From Glandiceps talaboti (lineage: Eukaryota; Hemichordata; Enteropneusta; Spengelidae): a DNA stretch of 64,000 nt. This document shows positions 39,276-53,457 of this stretch, one piece after another. The notes under the pieces are model-generated. The model was not told the origin of the DNA. It did no database searches and worked only from the letters and a program-made list of their open reading frames with translations. The position numbers and the translations under genes were made by a program. The stretch covers positions 6,042,598 through 6,106,597 of the forward strand of contig NC_135560.1 of NCBI RefSeq assembly GCF_964340395.1, given 5' to 3'. Within the stretch, counting starts at the first letter, position 1. Each line of letters starts with the position of its first letter.

Positions 39276-42200
39276 ATGATCTCTAGAGTCTATTTTAGTC
39301 AACTAAAATTTCTGACACCATCTGATGCCTTAATTCCAGAAATTGATATTCAAGCCCATATGTGCTTGTTAATGTCAAACCTTCCATGGTACTGGTTACA
39401 TTATTTCAATTACTGAGGACTCAAAGAAATGTTAACCCCTTGTAAGCCATCTTGATTCAATTGAAAACGATCTTAAACAAACTCTGCAAGAATTCGCTAC
39501 GTAAATCTTTTATGAACTTCAATAGCTACGGTAGAACTAGCAATGGAAAGATATTCAAATTCCAAACTTCTTCACATTACATCTTATTACAAAATTATGG
39601 AGAAAGTGAATTGTTGAATAGAAGGATAGACTAAAGAAATATACGGAAATCTGTCATAGTTATCAATAAATCATTGCCTGTATTTATTCCGTACTCTCTA
39701 CATATCAAATTCTAATCAGTCTCCAGGCTAGCATATAAAACATTCAGTAGACAAACTCAGTGATGGCATTTTACCTGTGATGCATGGGCAATGTACACCT
39801 GGGGATAATGTAAGCAAACAGTGACACAGTGTACTGTTTAACAAGTGTCTCAGGGAAGATTTCAGACTACATGTACCTCTAGCAGAGTACATTTTGTATT
39901 TATCTCTGATTTCTCATTGGCTTATATCAATTACAGAAGAACAAACACAGCACGACTAACACGCTAACATAATTCTAATATAGATACACAACTAAACCTG
40001 ATCACACTTTAACACGATACATTGTTGTCGTCATCCTGTTACTGTACATGGTACAAGATATACAAAACAGAAATTGTAAAGCCGATACATTGAACTCAAA
40101 TTGTTAATCCTTATTCTACATGTTTTGCAGCAAATCATACTAGTCAAGTCCATCTGAAAACAGTGTACCACAAACTACATATATGAAAACCGTACCACAC
40201 ACTACATACCGGTACACATCATTTCCAAGTACAACAGGGTGAAGAATGCATGAAAGATTTCTAAATTTTTCATGCTGGCACAATCCCTCTGAGAACTGTG
40301 TACCATTCACTACATGATTATTTCAATATACAATTGGGTGAAGAACACATATCAACAACTTTTTTATTATTTTTGTGCATTTTTTTAGGGGGGGGGGGTG
40401 TCATGTAAGTCATAATTGGGCAGAACAGATGCATCCATCCATCCTTTCTGGTTGTAGTCCATGCAGACACTTGTCATGGTCACCATCACAGGTAGTGTGT
40501 AAGACACGAGGACAGTGTCATGGCTGATTAGGGCTGAGTGACAAATTCTTACAATCTACTGGTACATCACCTACTGTTTAGCCAGCAAAAGTGATTACCA
40601 TGACAAGTCTCTGGCCTTTCTGGTTGCCATAGTAATGGTCTCAACGGTTACTTTCCTTCACTCCATAATACAGACAAAAATTGTACAAACCTGTATACAT
40701 GCAGTAGTCTTGTAGTTGTACATAAATCATTCAACTCAGCTGCTACTGTGTTCTATATTTCAAAGCCACAGATTATCACCATTAATGTAACGAGTAGTTC
40801 AAAACAAACACTCCACTCCTTAGTGATAAATCTGTCAAAGACAACTTGTACAGACACTCCTATCCTTTGAAAAGCCACACAATGAATAGATTTATTTGGT
40901 TCAAATTCACATTTTGACCTGGAAATTCATTGTCTGTACTATTCCATTCACAATATTCTTGTAACAACCGAGACATTCTTCACTTCTGTCAGATTTGTCA
41001 ATTTGTCTCTGCGTTAGTCTAATATGCTGTAATTCCATTCTACTTGCTCATAAATCTGTCCTCGACCCTTTATACTCGTCTCATAATTTCTCCACATCGC
41101 TGAAACTACCACCTGGACCATTTTTTCCCTCTTTCCCTATCATAATGTTGCATCTCCGCCACCTCTTTCCCTTTCCGCATCCCTAAAATACCATACACGT
41201 CAATATGCATCTCCCCTTCCTTTCTTCACTACCTTTTAGTTTTATTGTTTACATTTGCTTCACAAAACTTTCAAAGACAGCCTTTCTCTTAATCCCCACC
41301 TTCCACCTTCCTTCTTCCATCTCCCAATTCACCACTCTCCTTGTACATCTATCCAATCTTCCATTCATCATCCACTAATGGAATCTACACCTCCCCTCAT
41401 CAGTCTATCAAATTTTGCCTCCCTTCATACATCCATCTATTGAGTCTTGTCCATACCCACCCCCACCTCAACCATTCCTCGAATCATTCCTCCTTCATCC
41501 ATCAATCCAATCACTCCTCCCCATTCCATGTACTCCTGATACAGTGTACATTGTACAGTAATAAGTTAAGAATGTGGTATCATCCACACATCATGACATC
41601 ATACATGACCTTGAGTACATGTGTATTGGCTCTTTGCCATTACTTCATTTAACAAACTCTTCTTCTGGAGAGACATCTGATAGTCTAATTAGTGATAATT
41701 ACACACTTTGACTTGAGCAAACAGTATTTAATAGTACAACTACATGATCCAAACTGACAGACATTGTGACATGTTCATGATTTGTACACGATGATTAACT
41801 TTCTAAATTGACCAACACCCATATCTACACTCTCCAGCACGACAATTTGAAGCTTCTATCTTATTATCAATGTTACTATCAAACCTGTCAAGGTGAAATT
41901 TGACCATAGTTTGGCCAAATTTTTCATCCTGCCAAATACTGATAACTAGTTTAAACATCCGTTGCCAGGGTAAGGTAAATTGTCTTGTCCTTCTAACAAT
42001 CTAGGATCTCCAAATAGTGCTGTCATTTCTTTCAATCACAGTGCTGTCACTTATCTCAATGTCAAATTATATAGATCTCAAGTAATCTCTCACTAACATC
42101 TATTACCTATCGTGTATGATATTCATATATAAAGTACAGAAACATTAATTAGAAAAATCTGCAAAACATGGTTTTGGAATTAGAAAATTATCTCGATCTA

Positions 42201-45200
42201 TTTGATAATCCAATATCTGATTTGTCTGAGTCAGATAAATTGAAATGTATGTCACAATCGACTGAAATTTTGAATGCCACAAATTCATCTTATCTAAAAT
42301 TGTTTACACAAATATAAAACCTATGGCTCAGTCCCTACCATGTAGAAGGATTACATGTATTGTAAAACCAAAGTGGAGACTGATCATGTATTCCAGACAC
42401 ACGACTGTCACACCCAAAAGGATCCGAGTTTTCCCCACACATCATTAACAGTGGAAATAGAAAATTGGATTTGGAGTTATCAGCCGAGACGTGTTAAAGT
42501 GTCTGGTTTACATGGCAACGTAACACTACATGTACATGCTAAAGGAGACAGAAAACTAAAGGTGTTCATTCTCTGTCAGATCCATCGATGAACACTTATT
42601 TCAAATTTACATGACGGATACGTAGAAAGATTTCAGCGAGTGCATGGACACGTACTTCAAGTCATCATTACATACACAAACCATTGATAAGCTACTCCTA
42701 TACATGTCACCTGAGTACAAATCCTTCACTATCTAGACCAAGCTTAGAATATTTTAAGACCAAAACAGCTACAGTCCATTATTCTAGTATAATACTGATG
42801 GAACCTCATTACTCTGCAACTATTACAGCTTCGAAACATGAACAAAAAGTTGACAGATTATATTCCTCTCTTTTAGATTACAAGTGTTGCGGTAGTACGC
42901 ATGGACAAGCAGACATGAGGCGGATGCTCAGCAAAACGAAATACAAGTAAAGCCAATGTTCGACATGATGATAGTGATTTACCTCCGATTACTTTCCAGA
43001 ATAGATTACAAGGATCTCTTTTGATAACATACGAAGGGAATTATATATTCTATTATTTTCAACCCTATTCACATTTCCACTTATTGCCAACTTCTTTTAT
43101 TAGAAGACTAGTAGATCCCTCCAATTAGTACAGAACACACAGGTCAGTCATGGTAGAAAAATGACGATGAACAAATAACAGACTATTCACTATCACTATG
43201 ATTTCCTGTCCTGGGAAGTTGGATTAACATCCATTTTGTAATTGGGAAATTGGATTAACATCCAATTTGTTATTTGCTTGTATTTGTGAAAATTTCGTTG
43301 CATTTTATTCTTTACAAAATTAGAACATCCGGTTTCATCAAATACTTTCTGTTGATAATATCTATCCCTTTGTTTTCCATTTTGAGTAGCCATTTCTACT
43401 ATTAATCAATACTTCATTCTTTTCAACACAGAAAACATCTTCACATTCAATGTACGTGTCTGGCAAAATTGAAGTAAATATCAGAATTCAAATTAAATTC
43501 TGATCCTAAATTTTTCACATCACGAACATAAAACCCTGTTATTCTCATCACTACCCTCACTTCTGTGAAATATTTATAATCACAAAACGCTGCCTCTTCA
43601 AAATTTCAATATACAGCCATATTACGCCATGTAGGCAGACAGCTAGAATGTACGATCAGTTTATTTAGGTCATATGAGCCATCCATCATTTGAATTGAGC
43701 TGTCAACTTATGCTCATCTATAAACCACTTTACTTGCAGTTTAAAGCTCTTTCAAACTGATTTAAACATTTCACTCAAATTGTATTTTCTATCAAATCTA
43801 TTATACTATATCTACACATTAAAAGTTTATCTTTATATACAAAAAAAATTTCAATCACCTGCCCTTGCCCAGTATGCGATTAGTCTCCAGTCAGCATAAC
43901 CGAATTACAACTGGAAAGCTGATGCCATGAAAATTGTTATAGAATAAAGAATAATGTCTACAGGCCAGATATGCTTGTATATTGTAATATTTAACATTTA
44001 TGAAGCCCAAACGATAGCATTTGTAGATTACAATGTCCAACATGGTGACTAAACACAACTGGACAGGGTGCCACTTGACACTTATAAACTGAAACATAGG
44101 AGGTACTGATTACTAACACCACAACTAACTGTGCTAAATTCTTGATGTATTTGTAACCACATACAAACAGGGACAAAACACAGCAGTACATAAACCCTTA
44201 CAAGTTTTGCAATTATTGCGAAAGCAGATGCCTTGATTTCATTTCCAACATTCCACATTTAATGTACAAGACTGCTCAATTTATTAATTTCAGTTTTAAG
44301 ATGCTGACAAAATTTGGGCACAACGAAAACCTCGCCACAATATTTCAGGTTCATTTTTTCACTGACTCAGGTGGCACACGTATACCTGTATATGTACGTA
44401 TAAAATATCTCTAAGATAAGGTGCACCATGTCATCAAATTTCATAAAATTGTCAGTGTAATAAAAAAGCAATAAATAAAACTTAAATGAATTAGAATTTC
44501 ACGATTTATCACACACAGGGTGTAGGTTTGTTAACTCATTGGAATTTTTTCAGTAATAAGTGGTACAGTACAGCAGACAGAAGTTCAGGTACACGATACA
44601 AATATTGAATTCAAGAACGCCCATGTAGATGCCCTTACCAAAATAATCAATACCTCAAATCACTAGTACTGCTTTTTAATTGCGTGCTTTATCTCATCAA
44701 CATGATTACCTCGATGCAGCTGAAAGGATAAGTGCTATTCACAAGAAAACTACTTTCCCTCCTTCCAAACAATCGTTTAACTCCCTGATTATCATCAATG
44801 CTCTACTGGATAATATACACACGGAATATCGGTGAAGTTATTTAAGTCAGTTTGGAATATTTCTCAGGGGATATATCATATTAATGTATTCTGTGGAGGC
44901 GGAATTCTAATCGCATTAAAATCAGCTTCATTGAAATGTTATCACAAGAATCCATTTGGTGTCCGAGATTCTAAAGTAGCTTCGCTATCTTTGGTTTCCG
45001 TGTCTTCCTTCCGAAAAAGGAACGAGAGATTGTCAGAGAAAGATATTTTTATCTCGACACACGAAAATGCCGACTTATTAAATGTATACTGCTTTTATGC
45101 GTTCTAGTAATTTCAGTGTAGGCTTTTCATTGTAACACAAGTACAAAGCTCTGAAGGCTAGAATCACTGACGTACATTCTTTGTGATAAGTTCTGACAAA

Positions 45201-46374
45201 TGAATATCCCTCCATTAGTACTGACACTGAAAAGCAGCTTTAACCTTCATGTCCCTCCAGAAAGCAATTTAAAAATCTACACGTAAGCTTTTAGAGTTGA
45301 ACCTTTAAGGTAAGAAATCTATATAGACGGTCGAGATGAAGAAGCGTTATCGGAATACATAACAAGCATGTAATATGACAAGCTGAGAGAATAATACAGT
45401 GGGGCTAAAGAAAACCTTTTACAGACTACTTTTAGGTAATGAAAATCTTTTATATCGGGGAAATGAAGGTAAGATGGACTGAAATATAAACAGATGGAAC
45501 TGCTGAATATTCCCACCCATGCCTGCGAGTAAATGAATGAGTCATTCTTTCAATCCTGCTCAGGTGACATACAAAGAACATCTGCTATTGAATTAGAATC
45601 TAAGGAAGTGAAAGAACGACAATCTGCCAATATTAATCTTGAGATATCTATCTTAACTTTAAATTGTCTAGACATTCTTGACACTCACATGACGACACCC
45701 AAATAAAGAATTCCCAGTAAAATTAAGAATTTTATTTTCAATCTCAGTACCTATTTTTCACAACCGTAGCTTCTAATTTAGTCATTCCATGTGAATTATA
45801 TAACCTAACAAAATTTATAACTCCCATCATCATTATTTAATAGTCTAATTTTCAATCTCATTTTGTTTGGGTTTGATAAAATATTTAATGAATATATAAT
45901 GAGTACTGGAAGTGTGTATTTACATATGACAACCGAGTCATCATTTATCACTCTCATTTATCTTTCTTGGCTTGATTTACTTCTTTTTATTTCCATTTTT
46001 ACTTTATTGATTTCAAGTTTAATAATATTTACAGAGTGGATTAAGTAAATGCCTACTGGAAGCATTTACTTTCACAATTAATTAGCTTTTTTGATAATAT
46101 TTATATTACCGATCAATACAGACTGACATGAATTACTGTCACATTGTTCAAATATAGAATCATCTATTAATACTTCACAGGAATTGGATACTTTCAGTGA
46201 TACACTTTCTATCAGAAATTAATATACATTTATGAACCAGACAGGAATTCACACATTGCATATTTTTACCACATCAAAATATCCAGATAATAGTATAGTT
46301 CTTGAGGGTATATTGCCATGAGCTCATCTTGTATTAATTTTCTTGATGGAAAATGAGATTTATGGCACTCTACA

Positions 46375-46387
46375 TGCCCTTTGACCT
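46375..46387 (-). promoter_or_regulatory. DR1-like nuclear-receptor motif
   Basis: On the minus strand this reads AGGTCAAAGGGCA, one base off the consensus DR1, with a further AGTCA just upstream. Confidence 0.25.
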
Positions 46388-49300
46388 TTGACTATATACA
46401 GCAGACTTCTGAACTAGAACTGGGTGGCCCCATCGTTTGCAGGCATGAATTTACACTGTTACCATGAACAACACACAAAGTTCCTGATATCGATTCATCA
46501 ACATTGATCATTTTGTTGGTTATTTTTGTTTGTATGCACATTTTAATTTCCATTTGTTCATTTTTGCTCCTGGCATTTGACTTTTATGATTTCATGTCTA
46601 TGTAACATATCTTGTGGTACTAAGGGTTTGCAACAATCAAATCACACGTTATAAGGCTGCGTGCTCATATCTGATGGACTAGACAAATTGATGAAGACAT
46701 ATGAATTCACTCAAGTGGTCCAACAGATTGATTTTTCTAAATTGCATTCCCCTTTACTCTTCATCTCAAGAAAGTTTCATCACCAAACCGACAACACTGC
46801 AACTCCTCGTATTTCTCTTCAGATTGATAGTTTCGCCTGACTTGACCTCAGTTTAATATTGGTCATAAAATATTTATGACTTCAACCGTACACTGCATAA
46901 CTTAGTGTACAGCAATTTCAATCAAAATTTATTTCATGACGTATCATCCTTATGCAATGGTGTCCCTCTGTTCATTCATGTCGTCACTTCGTCTCTGAGC
47001 AAGATCACCTGTTTTCAAGACACCAAGCCATGTATTTCATGTAAGGCTTATACAACAACGAGCCTGCCATCTGTACAGAAATCAACAACATGTTCAATTA
47101 TTGATGTAAATCTACTGACAGCGGAATGTTTCATAGTGCACCTCCAGCTGTCAGACAGCTTGATCTTTCGAATATTTGTCAGCAAATGTCATCATCATCA
47201 TCATCTTCATAATCAATCAAAGTAGCTTTCACAGCTATTCTTATCTTACCCATTTGTAGTAAAGATATCATTTTTTATCTTCATTCACATCGGTGATGAG
47301 TTTTCAAACAAGACTCAGTCAACATCTTATCTCTGGAGAACACACTTCAGCTGTTTAATATATTGCTATAATTCTGTTATCAAAATAAAAGCAAGTTTGT
47401 GTACTAAAACCACAACGAAATCAACAAATTAAACAAATATGGCAGCCAAATAAAACAAACATGGCTGCTGCTTTGGGTCATGACCCCAACCACTATCTCA
47501 GACAATAAGCTTGCAGGAGGTGATAATCAAAATGCTATGCTGTCTCATTATGCTTCTTTTCTGACACCCTGACAGCTATCATGTCTACAGGAACAATGAT
47601 AATGCACTATAAATTAGGGCCATCTCCTTTTTATACAAATACAGCTTCATCATTGAGGGTTGTCTGGAAACGATAACATATCCACATACATGTCTGTAGG
47701 GGAGTGTCTATCACACAAACACAGATAATGCTTAAATTAGGCTAACACTGGTCACCATGAGAAAATCTATATTTATTTTTAACAAAAGGTCCAAGGTATT
47801 AATCATTATGAGAACAGGAAAATTAAATTAGTTCTCACCATTTTATGAATACAATCATGTATAGACACATACCTGTGTACTTTATTCACATACTTAATAA
47901 TCTATACATGTACAATACCTATTCTTTGTACAATCCATTTACAGTAGTTAACCCTTAGTAATGGGAATAAAAGAGAGAAAATGATTATTCTATTACAACA
48001 TATTAGACCAAATAAATCTCATTTTTACATGCTATATGTATAGCCAGTCAGAAGCACTCCATGCTTAAATTTGTCTTGTATATGGTTAGCCCCTAGAGTC
48101 AGGTCGAGTTTCCCCACAGGAAGATGATAGTCAAAATTCCTATGTGACTTGACTATTAAGGCAAATTTTTTTTTTTAAACGTGTTTCCGATAACATGACG
48201 TCAGAAAATAGGGTAGGTTACGGTCAGAATTTTATTTTATTTTACTTTAAATTTGTAAAAATTACTTTGACCCCCAAGATACTTGTTGTTCACAATCCTT
48301 CCATGAGAATTTGATGAGGTGTAAAAGAAGTAAATGAAGACAATTATAAGTTTAGTAGACAAACACCTTAGTGCAGACTGTACTGTTGTAGTCTAAAAAG
48401 ACCTTGTTTCTCTCTGGAATACGATTTTTTGAAGAAGAAAAATGACCATAATGAGACAAAAGCATGAAGATGTACACAGAAACAGAAGTAAATTGTTACC
48501 ATTTCACCTTTTTGCATGCAAAAAAAATGTTTAAAGTCAGGGGGGCTTAAACTAGGGTTAACCAGGTTATTGGAAACACACTATTTTTTTTATTTGGCAT
48601 AATGTAATTTTCACTGGTCATGTAGAATTGTTAGAATCAATACATAGGGCAAGGCTATCTGGATACATCATTAGCCGATACATTAGTCATACCTTGAGAT
48701 AGCATCACACAAATAATCAGATGCTAGTCTTCAGTAATTGCCAGTCGCTGACACTTTCATAATCAATGCAATCTGCTGATGTCAAAAAAATCCTATCCCT
48801 GACAGATTTTTTCACTCATCTGGAAATTTTATCAGTCGCTAGGTTATTATCAGGAATTTTCATCAGTGACTGGTTATTATATTTTATCAATACATGTATA
48901 CTACACATCTACAACTCACACCCAAATTATAATACTTCCATACACATGTATAGGCTTTCTCATTTTATTCCTCTGCCTTTACAATTGCATGTTTCTTTAT
49001 CATCGCCGTTCATCTGAATATAGCTGAAAGCATTGTCTGACATTTTTATGGTCTCCACTTTCTTCAGTGAGCAGATTTCCATCTCTTATCACTGTTCATA
49101 TCTAGTGAAAAAACAACTGAAGCACTCAAACCCTGACACGACTTTCCCTGATTAGCTGTTTTGATCTCCATTAAATCACCATCAATTTCTGAAAGAGACT
49201 GCTGTAGCACTTCATGTCTTGATAGCCTGTCTTGAGTTCCCTTCATCTCATCACCCAGGCAAGATTTGATCTACATGCTGAACCACCAGGGTCTATACAT

Positions 49301-50906
49301 ACATATATACATACACAAGTGGTATAACTGCATGTCACCATTGTCTGATTGGCCCACCGGTGAATATGCACACAATAGTTTTACCCTGCATTACACTCCA
49401 ACTTATCACCATGCTTGATTGCCTTATTGTTCTCACAGCAGATAGCTTTAGCCATAGGGTGTACTGGGAATTTTTTGAACAAGATACTCTCTTGGTCTAG
49501 TGGTTTTGCTGAGTAGGCTGGGAAAATCTAAGTCTTTGTAGTTTCTGTGCTTGGATAGACTTCCCCTGGGATATGAGGGATATGCTATATATAAAGGAAG
49601 CCCCCTATAGTGTTAATAGCCCACTGTTGTCTGATAACCATGCTTGGTAGCCCTGTATGATTACTGGTTATTATGGTTTTCTGGATCAACATCAGACAAG
49701 TCCTTGGAGAACAGACATGTCATTTTGTCTTGTATGGCCTGGGGTGTATTGTACCTATTCTCTGGTACCATGGGGGGTCTCTGACAATAACTCCTCATCC
49801 AATAAATTGCTGCATAAACTCAATGTGATACCCAGTGTGCCAAGAACTACATGACGAAAGTACAATCAAACTTGGTAAATCTCCTTTAAATACTCCTTTA
49901 CATGGTCCCTCTACTGATTTCTTGGAGAGCTTATACATATAAGATTCTAAAAAGTTTGGATGTTCAGGCAACTTCAAGGTCTCAGAACAGAGTACACCTA
50001 GCTAAAAAATCAACACCATGCCTTATATACATAGCTTTAGCTATTTGCAGAGTGTAATAATATGTATTACCGTATATACACACAAGCCAAGTTAAACAGG
50101 TTCAAACTGAAAATACATGATTTTTACACTGTCATCTACACCACAACAATGCATGTCTACCTCTTTGATCTACGGTACATTACTCAAAATATTCAGAATC
50201 ACCATTATAATTCTCAACTTTATCTAAAAGTCAGCTTGCACACATACTTTTCTTCATAAGGCCAAAAAAGTATGAGTACATTATAAATTTTGTCACTATT
50301 CATCTTCAAATTAACTGTTACTTGAACATTTTTTCAAATAAAATATTAAAAGACAATATTGATGAATATCCAGGCTCCACTTTAAAGATAAGATAATATC
50401 AATACGAGAACCTTGGACTGAAACCTTGGCCTTTAAATAAATATCTTTGCTGGTAAGCTTTGAAGTTGGTCTCATAACTGACATAGTCCTGTCACATCAG
50501 AGTTATCAAATAACATCAAGAATTATTATACCAAAGGCTGGCGTATCAAAATCATCGTGTTTACACAGCTAGGCCGAGGCTAAAACTTACTACAGCAATG
50601 TTGAAGGTTGAAAGCTGTCTACAACGGGTTACTACAACTAGCTGGTGTCTGTGGGGACAGATCACATAACAGGTGATACTACAAGTACATAACAGAGACA
50701 TGGTCAGTTCATGAGTGAAGCATTGACGGCCATTTAATCATTCATGATACATGTATGTTGTTCTTCATGACTCAGCCTTGCATTATCATCGGCTATTACT
50801 TGCCTCAGGCATCTCAGTTTTCATACTCTACTATGTCCAATCATTTGGCTCAATATCCGAAACATAATTGATCTTTCTTTTACTGAACAAATGATTGACA
50901 GGGATA

Positions 50907-50919
50907 AGGTCAAAGGTCA
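50907..50919 (+). promoter_or_regulatory. Exact DR1 nuclear-receptor motif
   Basis: AGGTCAAAGGTCA on the plus strand, identical to the motif at 30689-30701. It is the sequence preferred by HNF4/RXR/PPAR-type dimers; occupancy is inference. Confidence 0.35.
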
Positions 50920-51834
50920 ATGGAGGAGTACACACACAGAGAGCAGTTGAATGCATGCAAAGCCTATTTAAGTATAATAAAACAATTATAGATCAACATA
51001 CACAGTATGGAAAATAGCCTCAGTGTGTGTCATCATTGAAGCCTGAATGACTCCTTGGCTCATTACCAAATACAATTTCAATACTAAATGAGTACCTCTA
51101 TACACAGCCATAATTAGTCGGTCAACCTATCCAACTGTAAATCAGACTGTGTTATACAGGCCTTGTTTCATCAAATATAGATGCACCCGAGGCTTCAAAT
51201 CTACAGAGAATTACATAGAGCTTTCATCATGCAGAGAACGCATCACTGGGTATGACACTGGCCGAACACATATGGAGGGTCAAGGGTCGGTCGGTCGGTC
51301 GGTACTGAGGATAGTACATGTATAGTCCAAGTGCAGTGTGACATACTGACACATCTGTAGTCGACCTGTCATAACAACCAGCTGATCCTTGTCATGGCAA
51401 CTGATACCCTCTCAGAGGGAATTAGACAATCCCTGTCTCTACTCATCAATAACAACAGGGTCTCAGCATAGCCCAGCTAAACTCAACATCTAGACCCCTT
51501 TTTTTTCTTTTTTTTTGCAAAGACATAGCTTTTAATGATTTCAACCTTCCAAGCCTTGTTGACAAGCTGGTAAACAGTTTATGTTTATGTAAGCATCCTT
51601 GAATAGAACACAGCAATTATCATGAAACATTCAAATGTAAATCTGTCATAATCTGTATCTAATTATAACTGTGCTGTACGTAACGGGGACCCAGACTAAA
51701 CTCAAAGTATGGATATGTGTGTTTATCATGATACCGAATAATTGAACCATTCATCATCACCACCGAACTATAAACCCAAACCATAATTGATGCCACTGCT
51801 AGGGAAATAGATACAGACACACAGTGGGTTTCAT

Positions 51835-52100
51835 TCAAAAAGATATTCTCAGTTCATCAAAAGAACGCATCAAACCTACCTTAATTTCTGCATGTACATG
51901 TACACTACCGATGCCGAACAACAACCAGGTCAAAATAACAACAGTGCACACATGCAAACAGCTGCCCTGGCGGACTGTCAACTTACAACCTGCGGGCCAC
52001 AACCTGATAGGTTTTACCAAACCTGAAATGGGCACTTCAAAGGTCAGTTCCAATCTTGAGTCCAAATTAAACACCCGTTCTAATTTTCTGCTATGATCCT
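51835..52100 (-). other. Open frame with a hydrophobic segment and a donor-like site; not assigned
   Basis: A minus-strand frame of about 89 codons has no ATG before its hydrophobic stretch (CTVVILTWLLFGIGSVHVHA). That stretch is followed by AEIK and a GTAGGT donor-like word near 51886-51881. It looks like a signal-peptide exon without a start. The opposite strand is also open over the same span, which weakens any coding claim. The donor would leave phase 0, which does not fit semaphorin exon 2 (phase 1). No family is recognised. Confidence 0.15.
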
Positions 52101-52864
52101 TCACAGTGTACAGCCCTATTTGATTGATAAAGTGCAGCTAATTTTTGCATCTATCTCATGTTACAACTATTATTTAAATATGTAATTATGTACTCATTAA
52201 TTATTCATGAGATGAACATCAAGCTGTTCATCTCGGTCACATGGTAGTCTATGTAAATTCTTGCTGTTGGCCTCAGTGTAATATTGCTAGGCAACTGAGA
52301 CTTCTGGGCAAGCATTTAAGGCAAAGAAACCAGTTTACCGGAATCTCCAGCATAGATTCCAAAATACAAATTCAAAAATAATAACATCTGTTATTTTATC
52401 TTTACATGTTTCCAGAATTATTGTTAAATCACAAAAACATGAAAAGTATACTTGCATTAGAAAAATTCTGTTCCTATGACAACGTATTTGTGCACAGGTA
52501 GGAAGAGAACTACATTATTGATCTTACAAAATGTATTTCATATATTGACTAAAATTTCAGGGTACAGTTTAGACTGTTATGTTGTTCAGCCATAACCAGT
52601 CTTCTCTTTGGGTGTTGGCTGTTGGGCATGACACTATACTATATTGACAAGCTGAGAATTTAGAAGTTGATTGTCCGCCAGTTTCTGAAGTAAAATATCA
52701 CATCTTCATTTCATTTCATTTTGGTACACGTGCATACACTTTTCCCCTTTCCTTAGTTATTTGCGATTCAACGTACTGATGCCTCGCTTCTTCCTCCCTT
52801 TTGTATTGTTATCCGTTGTGTAATGTTCTTTTTCTGTTGTGTAAACTTTGTAAATGCATATAAT

Positions 52865-52889
52865 AAAAAAAAAAAAAAAAAAAAAAAAA
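52865..52889 (+). repeat. Poly(A) run
   Basis: About 25 As preceded by AATAAAAA-like words (ATATAATAAAAA). It could be the tail of a retroposed transcript, but no source sequence is recognised upstream. Confidence 0.8.
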
Positions 52890-53088
52890 CTATATATACA
52901 TGTCACATCTTACAGATTAGTCCCAGCACTGTTTTCCCAATGAACCCTGTTGCAAGATATTCAAACAGTCAGACATCCACAAACTGGTCTAAAGGTGCGC
53001 TTTCCAACTCCTAGTAACGATTATTTTATATATATACTAACATGAATGCAGAAAAGAGAAAAATACTAGTGTATCAATATCATATACT

Positions 53089-53457
53089 ATGCCTGAACAA
53101 GAAAATTTAAAACCTTGCACTGCATCATGCATGTCCATATGGTATTCAAATCAACCACCACCAAGCCAAGCTAACCCAGCTTGCCCTTCCTACACCCCAG
53201 CTTTGAATTTCAAGCTCTTTGGGACTAGAATAATTCCTGAAAATCCTTCACACTTCAAACCCACAAGAAAACAGGTGCTTTTCCACTTTTTTGGACTGTC
53301 ATTCGGGGAAAGACATGATGTACTCCAACTGACAGCTTACTACAAGAACACTAATAGCCTTGTTGTGCCAAAAGCCCCAGGAGAAACTGTGGGGGAAGAC
53401 TTGAAAAAATATGAGGTCGTAGTGGGGTATCTGAGCACCTACACTGGAGATCAATAA
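53089..53457 (+). CDS. Unrecognised 122-codon open frame
   Basis: This is an ATG-to-stop frame of 122 codons, the longest in the window that is not made of simple repeat. It has a Pro-rich first third (NQPPPSQANPACPSYTPALN), a middle with KQVLFHFFGLSFGERHDVLQ and an acidic end. I recognise no domain, signal peptide or membrane segment. The start context (ATACTATGCC) is poor for a eukaryotic start. It could be an intronless small gene, a decayed retrocopy or chance. Chance is plausible because the neighbourhood has no splice-compatible partner exon. Confidence 0.2.
   Translation: MPEQENLKPCTASCMSIWYSNQPPPSQANPACPSYTPALNFKLFGTRIIPENPSHFKPTRKQVLFHFFGLSFGERHDVLQLTAYYKNTNSLVVPKAPGETVGEDLKKYEVVVGYLSTYTGDQ

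Larger units (their letters stand above)
34226..51800. other. Noncoding, with structured repeats
   Basis: The segment holds the hAT-like MITE (36182-36353), a G-quadruplex candidate (38148-38201), a ~190-bp tandem array (38539-39275) and DR1 words (46375-46387, 50907-50919). It also has a pyrimidine-rich stretch at 41100-41530 and a GGTC repeat at about 51287-51302. Open frames at 42355-42591, 42684-42950 and 44832-45107 have no recognised similarity and no clear splice partners. Confidence 0.5.

Noticed and set aside
41100-41530. Ser/Pro/His-rich frames
   Set aside because: They come from a pyrimidine-rich stretch with CCATC words, not from coding sequence.
49586-49600. TATATAAAGG promoter word on the plus strand
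   Set aside because: The 65-codon frame after it has no coding character or splice partner; TA-rich words are frequent here.
51835-52100. Alternative first exon of the semaphorin gene
   Set aside because: Its donor leaves phase 0, while semaphorin exon 2 needs phase 1, and no ATG precedes the hydrophobic segment.
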